Part shown: piece after piece, positions 56,908-64,000 of the stretch
Layout: each line of letters begins with the position of its first letter
Position numbering within the stretch: position 1 is the stretch's first letter
NCBI RefSeq assembly: GCF_012516395.1
Contig: NZ_CP051206.1
Span: 2,214,501 to 2,278,500 of the forward strand
Direction: 5' to 3'
From: Dolichospermum flos-aquae CCAP 1403/13F
Lineage (GTDB): Bacteria; Cyanobacteriota; Cyanobacteriia; Cyanobacteriales; Nostocaceae
Length of the DNA: 64,000 bases
Notes under the pieces: generated by a model
Databases searched by the model: none
What the model was told of the DNA's origin: nothing
What the model saw: the letters and a program-made list of their open reading frames with translations, nothing else
Translations under genes and position numbers: made by a program

Positions 56908-59900
56908 CTAAATCAAAACTTTAATCTTGGGATTGTTCAAAAACTCCTGACTATCTTTTATCAACTTATCACCCCAATTATTCTCTTTTAGAAACTCAAT
57001 TTTTCCAAAACGTTTATCTAATTTTAATGCCGTTTCTGCCGATTTTAAACCCGCTTCTTTATCGCCTTTGGCATACAAAGCTACACCTAAAGCTAGATGT
57101 GCTTCTGCAAAATCGCTATTTATTTTTATCGCATTTCGCCAATTACTAATTGCTGTTTCTACTTCTCCCATTTCATAGTGAACTATGCCTAAATTAGTGT
57201 ATGCTTCAGGATATTCAGGTTTGATTTTAATGGATTGATTCCAATCATTTATTGCTTGTTGGTACTCTTTTAATTTATAGTTTGCGAAACCTCGATTGTA
57301 GGCGTAATCTGCATTTTTCGGGTCAAGTTTAATGGCTTGGGTGTAATCATCAATCGCCTGTTTATAGTCTTTTAACTGCAAATAAGCATCACCTCGAGCG
57401 GCGTATGGATTGGCATTTTTCGGGTCAAGTTTAATGGCTTGATTCCAATCATCAATTGCTTGTTTGTAGTCTTTTAAGAAATAGTGAGCAATACCCCGAA
57501 CATAGTAGGATTCAGTAAAGTCGGGTTTTAATTTAATGGCTTGAGTGTAATCATCAATCGCTTGTTTATAGTCTTTCAATTGAAAGTAAGCATCACCCCT
57601 AGCACTATAGTATATTGCCTTTTTAGGGTCAATTTTAATGGCTTGAGTATAATCATCAATCGCTTGTTTGTAGTCTTTTAATTGAAAGTAAGCAAAACCC
57701 CTACCACCATAGTATGTTGCATTTTTAGGATCAAGTTGAATGGCTTGAGTATAATCAGCTATGGCTTGTTTGTAGTCTTTTAATTGTAAATAAGCAAGAC
57801 CCCTAAAATCATAGTATATTGCCTCTTTAGGGTCAAGTTGAATGGCTTGAGTTAAATCATCAATCCCCTGTTTGTATTCTTCCAGGACAGAGTAAATACC
57901 ACCACGAAAAGCATAATACTCGGCATTTTGAGAATCAATTTTAATGGCTTGGGTGTAATCATTAATCGCCAGTTTGTATTCTTTTAATTTATAGTAAGTA
58001 CCACCCCTAGTTGCGTAAGCTTTACTCATTAAGCCAGTGTAACCACTAAGGAAGCCTTTAATATCTTTAAATTCAGAGTATCTGAGACCTTGCATAGTGT
58101 ATGGTGCATTTTTAGGGTCACGACGAATAGTTTCTGTTAAATCAGATATAGCTTGTTTATAGTCTTTTAATTTTGAGTAAGCGCCACCCCGCAAAGAGTG
58201 GTAGATTGCGTCTTTAGGGTCAAGTTGAATGGCTTGAGTGAAATCAGCTATGGCTTGTTTATAGTCTTCTAATACTAAGTAAGAGCCACCCCTCATACCA
58301 TAGTATGTTGCATTTTTAGGGTCAAGTTGAATGGCTTGAGTATAATCAGCTATGACTTGTTTGTAGTCTTTTAACTGTGTGTAAGCAATACCCCTGCTAT
58401 TATAGTATTTGGCATTTTTAGGGTCAAGTTGAATCGCTTGAGTATAATCAGCTATGGCTTGTTTGTATTCTTTCAATCCCTCGTAAGCAATACCCCTGAC
58501 ATTATAGTACAATGCCTTTTTAGGGTCAAGTTGAATGGCTTGAGTTGAATCAGCTATGCTTTGTTTGTATTCTTCTAATACTAAGTAAACCGAACCTCTC
58601 ATGAGGTAAGAGACAGCGTCTTTAGGGTCAAGTTGAACAGCTTGAGTAAGATCAGTTATGGCTTGGCGATAGTTTTTTAACTCTACATAAGAAGAAGCAC
58701 GCCCATTATAAGCAAATTTAAACAGAGGATCAATTTTAATAGATTGATTGTAAGCCTCAATTGCTTCAGGAAACCGCTTTAAGTAATGAAGCGTAAAACC
58801 TCGCCAGTGGTAAAGATCAAATTGATTAGGACTCAGAGTAATGGCTTTGTCAAAAGATGTTAAGGCTTCAGAATATTTATCTAATGTAAACAGCAATCTA
58901 CCCCGATCTTTCCAAGCTTGAGCAAAGTTGGGATTAATTTTAAGAGCTTTATCATAAGCAGCAATGGATTCTGGGTATTTTTTCTCACTATCAAATATCA
59001 CCCCCTTGAAATACCAAGCTTGATAAAAATCCGGTTTTTTGCTAATCGCTTTATCAACAGCTTTTCTCGCTTCTGCATATTTTTGAGAACGCCATAGTTG
59101 ATTGGCATAATTTAGCCATGATATTTCATTATCGCTGTTTTTAGGAACTTGATCCAATGGTAATAAATATTCACTAATTACATCCTCTTCCGATTTTTTC
59201 AGTGTAGCTGGTACAGTAGTTTCGACTTTTAAATCTGAATCTATTCCTCCTTGTTCAACCAAATTTAAAAATGTCCTAATGGGAATACCAGAACTACTAC
59301 CTAAATTGATTTCACCATCAAAATCGAGTGATATTTCACCTTCCGCTCTGCCATGAATACCAATTAATCTTCCTTGGGTATCTAAAACCGCACCGCCACT
59401 CATTCCGCCTTTAGTAATATTACTATAAAGTAGATCATAACCATCACTTAAAACAGTTTGTATTTGCACGGGTATCAGAGAACTTTGATTATTGAAACTT
59501 AGATAAGTATTTAACTTAATGACTTGCTGTTGGCTCAAAACTCCCGCTGTTAAAATCCGGTGAGGTTTGTTTTTATTTTGTTGTTTATTACCAGGAAAAC
59601 CAGAAACAAACACTTTTTGACCTTTAGTATTTAAACTATAATTTGCTAAAGTTGCAACTTGATATTTTTGATTACTGGTAAATTGAACAACGGCTAAATC
59701 AACTCCAGGCATTCTTTTCGCATTGCTAACATTTATAGCATATCGTTGATTATCGGGTGCGACTATTTCTAACTTATCTTTTAATTTTTTTTCATCACGA
59801 TTCCAGATAACGTGATCCGCGGTCAACACATAATAAATATTACCTTTCTGGGCAATAATTACCCCGGAACCCATATCTGTGGGGTTAGCATTAGGAATTA

Positions 59901-60747
59901 AAACCGTAATTTCTTGGGCAATTTTATCAATATCATTAATCAAACCTTTTTTCGCTATCAAAGCAGAATCATCAATCTTTTTAGGCGATTTAGCAATAAC
60001 TTCATTGACTACTTTAGCGACACTATAAATCGGTAAACCCCAACTATATTGACGCATTTGCTGACGTTCGGCTACACTGGGTTTACTATTGTCAATATAA
60101 GTATATATTTTATCAGAAATAGGATAGGCATGAACGGCATTAATACCAATAACTTCACCTTGATAATTTAATATGGGTCCGCCACTCATTCCTGGTTGAA
60201 CTTTATTGCTGTAACCTATGCGATAACCTCTTTGAAAACTCTTATCTGGTAATAGAGAAATTTGTCCTTCTGTGAAAACCAATTTAGCACTATCACTCAC
60301 AAATCCAGCCGCGACAATTTTTTGTTCTACTGCTATAGGTGCGGAAATTCCTAAAGTAGCTATAGTATATTCTGCTGTTGATTGAAACTGGAATAAAGCC
60401 ACATCTTGATTTTTTAAAGATGCTGGTTTTTCTTTAATCACATTAGCAGGATATATTTTTCCATCAGGTGTTTGAATGCGATAAGATGCACCTGGATTCA
60501 TCACATGATCATTAGTTAAAATAGTGTAATTATTACCATTTTTGGCAATTAAAGTTCCTGAAGCACTGCCATTTTTAGTTAATATTTTCACCGTGATTGA
60601 TTTAGCTAAAGCTTGTAATTGTGCTGAGGTTAATAGTTTTTTTGTAGGTTCTTGTGCGGTAACTAGTTGAGGAGAAATCAATAACAATTGCTGAGGAATA
60701 GTTAATAAAGCGGTTGTGCAAATGAGGGTAAAAAATAGGTGTTTCAT
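56908..60747 (-). CDS. Secreted double trypsin-like / TPR repeat protein
   Basis: The ATG at 60747 gives MKHLFFTLICTTALLT and a signal peptide to about residue 31; the longer frame adds 40 codons derived from the upstream repeat. The 1,279-residue protein has two trypsin-like domains: one at ~50-230 (His in TNDHV, Asp in NQDVALF, Ser in GMSGGP) and one at ~275-500 (TADHV, GVDLAVV, GMSGGA). Then follow about 20 TPRs (~540-1240), many almost identical (YKQAIADYTQAIQLDPK), with a degenerate stretch after the tenth. TPRs would bind partner proteins for cleavage or sequestration. Confidence 0.88.
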   Translation of the reverse strand: MKHLFFTLICTTALLTIPQQLLLISPQLVTAQEPTKKLLTSAQLQALAKSITVKILTKNGSASGTLIAKNGNNYTILTNDHVMNPGASYRIQTPDGKIYPANVIKEKPASLKNQDVALFQFQSTAEYTIATLGISAPIAVEQKIVAAGFVSDSAKLVFTEGQISLLPDKSFQRGYRIGYSNKVQPGMSGGPILNYQGEVIGINAVHAYPISDKIYTYIDNSKPSVAERQQMRQYSWGLPIYSVAKVVNEVIAKSPKKIDDSALIAKKGLINDIDKIAQEITVLIPNANPTDMGSGVIIAQKGNIYYVLTADHVIWNRDEKKLKDKLEIVAPDNQRYAINVSNAKRMPGVDLAVVQFTSNQKYQVATLANYSLNTKGQKVFVSGFPGNKQQNKNKPHRILTAGVLSQQQVIKLNTYLSFNNQSSLIPVQIQTVLSDGYDLLYSNITKGGMSGGAVLDTQGRLIGIHGRAEGEISLDFDGEINLGSSSGIPIRTFLNLVEQGGIDSDLKVETTVPATLKKSEEDVISEYLLPLDQVPKNSDNEISWLNYANQLWRSQKYAEARKAVDKAISKKPDFYQAWYFKGVIFDSEKKYPESIAAYDKALKINPNFAQAWKDRGRLLFTLDKYSEALTSFDKAITLSPNQFDLYHWRGFTLHYLKRFPEAIEAYNQSIKIDPLFKFAYNGRASSYVELKNYRQAITDLTQAVQLDPKDAVSYLMRGSVYLVLEEYKQSIADSTQAIQLDPKKALYYNVRGIAYEGLKEYKQAIADYTQAIQLDPKNAKYYNSRGIAYTQLKDYKQVIADYTQAIQLDPKNATYYGMRGGSYLVLEDYKQAIADFTQAIQLDPKDAIYHSLRGGAYSKLKDYKQAISDLTETIRRDPKNAPYTMQGLRYSEFKDIKGFLSGYTGLMSKAYATRGGTYYKLKEYKLAINDYTQAIKIDSQNAEYYAFRGGIYSVLEEYKQGIDDLTQAIQLDPKEAIYYDFRGLAYLQLKDYKQAIADYTQAIQLDPKNATYYGGRGFAYFQLKDYKQAIDDYTQAIKIDPKKAIYYSARGDAYFQLKDYKQAIDDYTQAIKLKPDFTESYYVRGIAHYFLKDYKQAIDDWNQAIKLDPKNANPYAARGDAYLQLKDYKQAIDDYTQAIKLDPKNADYAYNRGFANYKLKEYQQAINDWNQSIKIKPEYPEAYTNLGIVHYEMGEVETAISNWRNAIKINSDFAEAHLALGVALYAKGDKEAGLKSAETALKLDKRFGKIEFLKENNWGDKLIKDSQEFLNNPKIKVLI
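57230..58680. repeat. 102-bp tandem DNA repeats inside the TPR gene
   Basis: Units of 34 codons recur with nearly identical DNA, for example GGGTCAAGTTGAATGGCTTG near 57830, 58218, 58319 and 58524. The similarity at DNA level points to recent unit duplication or gene conversion within the gene. Confidence 0.8.
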
Positions 60748-60784
60748 GATCTTTTTTTGTTTGAGTAAATTAGGAGATGAATAT

Positions 60785-61142
60785 AAGTAGGTTGGGTTGA
60801 GGAACGAAACCCAACACTTCTTGACAACTTCTTTAAGTAGGTTGGGTTGAGGAACGAAACCCAACACTTCTTGATAACTTCTTTAAATTAGTTGGGTTTC
60901 ACTTCGTTCTACCCAACCTACAATTTTTGAGAATCTGGTGCTTGAATGCGATAAGATTCACCTGGATTGATTACATGATCATTAGTTAAATAAGTAGGTT
61001 GGGTTGAGGAACGAAACCCAACACTTCTTGACAACTTCTTTAAGTAGGTTGGGTTGAGGAACGAAACCCAACACTTCTTGATAACTTCCTTAAATTAGTT
61101 GGGTTTCACTTCGTTCTACCCAACCTACAATTTTTGAGAATC
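60785..61142. repeat. Duplicated block of GTAGGTTGGGTTGAGG repeats around a protease-gene relic
   Basis: A ~150-base block (two units of AAGTAGGTTGGGTTGAGGAA..., then TTAGTTGGGTTTCACTTCG and TTTTTGAGAATCT) occurs at 60785-60936 and again at 60992-61142. Between them, 60937-60990 matches the coding region 60467-60520 of the adjacent protease-TPR gene at 50 of 54 positions. The GTTGGGTT palindrome belongs to the dispersed family seen at 13018 and 31652. Confidence 0.85.
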
Positions 61143-61146
61143 TTCT

Positions 61147-61677
61147 TTATTGCATTTTATTCGCTGGTGGTGTATTTAGAAATTGGCGAATATCAATGTA
61201 AAATTTATCTTCTCCAGAACTTTGTGCAATAGGTACTGTCGTAGCACTGCCAAACCAGAGTTTGTTTAACTGTTTGAGAACATCCCTAGACTTGTCTTGA
61301 GGTCGTAATGTAAATAATACAGTATCACAACCACCATCAATTGAACTCACAGAACAAATTACTTTATTACCGTTTTGAAAAGCATTGGTAACGTAATTAA
61401 GACTGCCGTTATTAAAAGCTGTTTGGAAGTTCTGAGAAACTATTTTACAACGTTGTTGTGGTTTAACTCCTCCTAAAACAGATGTCCAAGTCACCATTGC
61501 TTTTTGGAAATTTGGTGTCCAAAGAAAAGTGGTAGGAACAGACTTTCCATTTTCGGAGTAACGACTTGTAGAACAGATAAAGCGAATTTGATTATTAGCG
61601 TCTTCTTGAGCAAAAACAGGAGTAGATGCTAATGTAGTGGTTAAGAACAGTGTGGTTAATAATGTTAATTTCATCAT
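61147..61677 (-). CDS. COP23 domain protein
   Basis: The 176-residue protein has a signal peptide (MMKLTLLTTLFLTTTL, cut after VFA near 23) and the COP23 pattern: RFICSTSRYSENGKSVPTTFLW, QQRCKIVSQNFQTAFNNGSLNY split over a Val, KVICSV and GGCDTVLFTLRP. COP23 is a circadian-oscillating 23-kDa protein of a unicellular cyanobacterium, of unknown role. Four Cys could form disulfides. It lies between two trypsin-like protease genes on the same strand, a common neighbourhood. Confidence 0.87.
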   Translation of the reverse strand: MMKLTLLTTLFLTTTLASTPVFAQEDANNQIRFICSTSRYSENGKSVPTTFLWTPNFQKAMVTWTSVLGGVKPQQRCKIVSQNFQTAFNNGSLNYVTNAFQNGNKVICSVSSIDGGCDTVLFTLRPQDKSRDVLKQLNKLWFGSATTVPIAQSSGEDKFYIDIRQFLNTPPANKMQ

Positions 61678-61709
61678 TTCTTAAATCTCCTAATTTGGGA
61701 AAGGGACAT

Positions 61710-61745
61710 TTAATTTCTGTGGGGTGGGCATCCTGCCTGTCCAGA
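61710..61745. repeat. Dispersed GTGGGGTGGGCATCCTGCCT repeat
   Basis: TGTGGGGTGGGCATCCTGCC at 61719 is the same motif as at 37021 (20 of 20 bases) and similar to 56288. It lies between the protease and COP23 genes. Confidence 0.7.
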
Positions 61746-61794
61746 TAGACAAACTAGCTAGAAGCTGATACCAATCTAAATTCTCAACAGACTA

Positions 61795-62520
61795 TTAGCG
61801 CCGTAAACGGGAAATATTTCCCTGACGAATTGCCGTTAAGAAAGGTTGTATTTTATTTACCAGGATGGCAATACTAATACCACTATTGCTGCCATTTCTA
61901 TCAAGTTGAATAGCAGTATTTACGCCAATAACTTGGGCTTGGGAATTGAGAAGTGGACCACCAGAATTACCGGGATTAATTCTAGCATCATGTTTAATTA
62001 TACCATCTTGCTCGTCAAGATTGCTCAAAACACCGGCAGTAAAATTATTTTGATTGTCATAGCTGAAGGGACTACCAATAGCATATACAGACTGTCCCAC
62101 TTGGGCTGATTTTGCTAAAGATAATGTGGGTAAATTCTTCTGGTTACGAATTTTAATTGCTGCTAAATCTACTCCATTTTTAGCAAAGCCAATCACGTTA
62201 GCAGGAAGTCGTTTCCCGTCTTCTAAAACTACAGTAACGGTTGCGGGTGCATCTTGCAAAACGTGAGCATTGGTAATAATTAACCCGTCAGAACTAACAA
62301 TAAAGCCACTGCCGCTTGATTTACCTGTGTTGATATAAACTACCGCTGGACTGGCTTTTTGATTCACTCGAATGCGCGTTTGTTCCTCCGAGTTTTGGGC
62401 TATGACAGAGTTGGAATGATGATTTGGTTGGGGAAATGCCAAGCCATTTGGTGATGCTAGAGCCTGTATGGATAAAACAGCAAGCCCTGTAACTGCTATC
62501 AGATATGGTTTTCTGTTCAT
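61795..62520 (-). CDS. HtrA/Deg-like trypsin-type serine protease (no PDZ)
   Basis: The 241-residue protein has a signal-like N-terminus (MNRKPYLIAVTGLAVLSIQA) and a complete Deg-type protease domain: GSGFIVSSDGLIITNAHV with the His, NGVDLAAIKI with the Asp and ARINPGNSGGPLLNSQAQVIGVN with the Ser near 187, quoted in parts. No PDZ domain follows, so it is shorter than HhoA, HhoB and HtrA. It probably acts in the periplasm. It heads a minus-strand run with COP23 and the protease-TPR gene. Confidence 0.9.
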   Translation of the reverse strand: MNRKPYLIAVTGLAVLSIQALASPNGLAFPQPNHHSNSVIAQNSEEQTRIRVNQKASPAVVYINTGKSSGSGFIVSSDGLIITNAHVLQDAPATVTVVLEDGKRLPANVIGFAKNGVDLAAIKIRNQKNLPTLSLAKSAQVGQSVYAIGSPFSYDNQNNFTAGVLSNLDEQDGIIKHDARINPGNSGGPLLNSQAQVIGVNTAIQLDRNGSNSGISIAILVNKIQPFLTAIRQGNISRLRR

Positions 62521-62698
62521 TGGTGAACTTGGTATAGACTAAGGTAGCTATGACAGTGTATTTAGAAGATTATCTAGGATAAATGACAAAATTCAACTGT
62601 TGTTACCATTTTTGTAACAGTCTCTCATTGTGGGTATATTTTAGAAAAAATATATTTATTTGTTAGACAGTGATATTAAATATGATTAAAATAGCTGG

Positions 62699-62745
62699 AA
62701 AGGGCGCAGTTCTTCGGAAAGGGCGCGGGCCCTGCGCCCCTACGG
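62699..62745 (-). terminator. GC-rich hairpin repeat downstream of sdhA
   Basis: GGGCGCGGGCCCTGCGCCCC forms a GC-rich stem and is preceded by a related GGGCGCAGTTC. It stands out in an AT-rich gap and lies 12 bases after the stop of the sdhA-like gene, so it may end that transcript. Confidence 0.5.
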
Positions 62746-62756
62746 GATGATTTTAA

Positions 62757-64000
62757 TTAATATTTTCGCTCTTTTGGTTCAAACATTGTGATTGTGACGG
62801 GACGATATTGAATATTAATTCCTGTTGGTGAATAATAAGCCATGGTGTGTTGTAAAAACTTATTATCGTCCCTTTCGGCAAAGTCTTCTCTAAAGTGTGC
62901 GCCACGACTTTCTTGGCGATTGAGGGCGGAAGTTAAAATGGTTTGTCCAACTACCATTAAACTTTGTAGTTCTAAGGCTTCAACTAATTCTGTATTCCAG
63001 CTTTTTCCTTTGTCATCTAAATATATTTGTGAATATTTTTGTTGTAGTTGGGCGATTTTTTCTAATCCCTGACGCATTACTTCGTCGGTGCGGAAAACGC
63101 CACAATTTTCAGTCATATTATCTTGAAAAGCTTGACGGATTTGATTAATTCTGTACTGTCCTGGTTGGTCTATTAAGAGTTGTATTTGTTCTTTGGCTTC
63201 GTTGATGTAGCGTGTTTCATCTATGGATGGTAATTGCCGATTTTGGACATAATTAGCGATCGCTGCTCCAGTCCTTTTACCATAAACTACACATTCTAAT
63301 AAGGAGTTACTACCGAGACGATTTGCACCGTGAACCGACACGCAAGCAGTTTCTCCAGCAGCAAAAAAGCCTTCGACAAAACTATCATTATTACTTCTAA
63401 CTTGTCCGTCAGTGTTGACAGGAATACCACCCATACAATAATGATTGGTAGGACGCACAGGCATCGGTTGAGTCACAGCATCTACACCAAGCAAACGATG
63501 GGCTTCTTCCCAGCAAAAGGGAACACGACTCATGATTTTTTCCTTACCCAAATGGCGTAAATCCAGATAGACAAAGGGACCACCCGCGCTACCATCAGTA
63601 TTTACACCACGACCAGCCCGGATTTCATAGGTAATTGCCCGTGAGGTAATATCACGAGGGGCTAATTCCATGCGACTGGGGGCATAATTGGCCATAAAGC
63701 GATCGCCATCGGCATTAATTAAATATGCCCCTTCACCGCGCACAGCCTCGGAAATCAGCACGCCCACAGGATACAAACCGGTAGGATGAAATTGGACAAA
63801 TTCCATATCTGCCAAAGGCAAACCAGCCAAAGCGGTCATTGCCAAACCGTCACCAGTGGAAGCATAATCATTAGAAGTCGTGTTATAAACGCGACCATAG
63901 CCCCCGGTGGCAAACATCACAGCCTTTGCTCGTAATACCTCAATATGTCCATCCAAGAGGTGAAACATCACCACACCCTTAGCCTGACCATCCTCCAAAA
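62757..64000 (-). CDS. sdhA: Succinate dehydrogenase / fumarate reductase flavoprotein subunit, cut by window edge
   Basis: The 413 visible residues are the C-terminal two thirds of SdhA; the N-terminal FAD-binding part lies beyond the right edge. Visible motifs include MFATGGYGRVYNTTSNDYAS (quoted in part), the substrate-binding EFVQFHPTGLYP, RGEGAYLINADGDRFM, the catalytic-region NHYCMGGIPV and HGANRLGSNSLLE. The enzyme oxidises succinate to fumarate and feeds quinones in the thylakoid and cytoplasmic membranes. The C-terminus has the ESRGAHFREDF and RPVTI segments expected of the family. Confidence 0.95.
   Translation of the reverse strand, partial: LEDGQAKGVVMFHLLDGHIEVLRAKAVMFATGGYGRVYNTTSNDYASTGDGLAMTALAGLPLADMEFVQFHPTGLYPVGVLISEAVRGEGAYLINADGDRFMANYAPSRMELAPRDITSRAITYEIRAGRGVNTDGSAGGPFVYLDLRHLGKEKIMSRVPFCWEEAHRLLGVDAVTQPMPVRPTNHYCMGGIPVNTDGQVRSNNDSFVEGFFAAGETACVSVHGANRLGSNSLLECVVYGKRTGAAIANYVQNRQLPSIDETRYINEAKEQIQLLIDQPGQYRINQIRQAFQDNMTENCGVFRTDEVMRQGLEKIAQLQQKYSQIYLDDKGKSWNTELVEALELQSLMVVGQTILTSALNRQESRGAHFREDFAERDDNKFLQHTMAYYSPTGINIQYRPVTITMFEPKERKY

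Noticed and set aside
57230-58680. Regular repeats resembling a CRISPR array
   Set aside because: The ~102-base units are continuous coding sequence for TPR motifs in one open frame; there are no short palindromic repeats with unique spacers.
62842-63560. Plus-strand frames inside the sdhA region
   Set aside because: They are antisense shadows of the conserved SdhA coding sequence.

Overview
The window is cyanobacterial chromosome, most likely from a filamentous, heterocyst-forming type (Nostocales). It carries psbA (photosystem II D1), a VTE1-type tocopherol cyclase, a Tic20-like protein, a COP23-domain protein and an FtsH of the cyanobacterial type. The octamer GCGATCGC (HIP1) recurs throughout, the base composition is AT-rich, and short tandem repeats (for example at 53056 and 54643) and several dispersed palindromic repeat families occur. 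No species can be named from this alone. No tRNA, rRNA or CRISPR array was seen.

Layout. 1-4.7 kb: end of a 5-oxoprolinase gene (cut by the left edge), moeA and a DUF2726 nuclease-fold protein. 4.8-6.8 kb: accessory patch with a YGLYS-repeat protein, a ParE/RelE toxin-antitoxin pair and a decayed RelE-type toxin gene split by a 124-bp MITE. 6.8-10 kb: ftsH and tocopherol cyclase. 10.5-26.3 kb: a Wzx/Wzy-type extracellular polysaccharide locus, all on the + strand: priming sugar-phosphate transferase, galE, Wzc-like tyrosine kinase, flippase, methyltransferase, two GT2 and two GT4 glycosyltransferases, polymerase and a gmd with a damaged NAD(P)-binding motif. A Uma2 gene and a Uma2 pseudogene interrupt it. 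26.4-28 kb: a two-gene ATPase plus TOPRIM-like cassette. 28-38.4 kb: mostly housekeeping (rpsF, FAH-family hydrolase, Tic20-like, glyA, comM-like, HIT protein, psbA) with a second Uma2, an Rpn/COG5464-type protein and an IS200/IS605 relic. 38.4-40.3 kb: a second two-gene cassette, ATPase plus PD-(D/E)XK-like protein, whose second gene is split by another copy of the same 124-bp MITE. 40.4-50 kb: GNAT, comF, PPC-domain, pentapeptide, DUF1838, VOC, xseB, a periplasmic binding protein, DUF362 and a trypsin-like protease. 50-51 kb: a mobile-element graveyard. 51-56 kb: permease, TIGR03943 protein, Ig-like/propeller protein and a coiled-coil protein. 56.9-62.5 kb: a large double-trypsin/TPR protein, COP23 protein and HtrA-like protease. 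The right edge cuts sdhA.

How parts may work together. The polysaccharide locus forms one assembly line: lipid-linked priming, chain building by the glycosyltransferases, flipping, polymerisation and Wzc-controlled length and export. No outer-membrane Wza gene is in the window. The two ATPase-effector cassettes look like defence or stress modules by architecture only; neither matches a system I can name with confidence. Three MITE-like families are each present at least twice. In one family both copies sit inside accessory genes, and exact removal of one copy restores an uninterrupted 167-residue reading frame.
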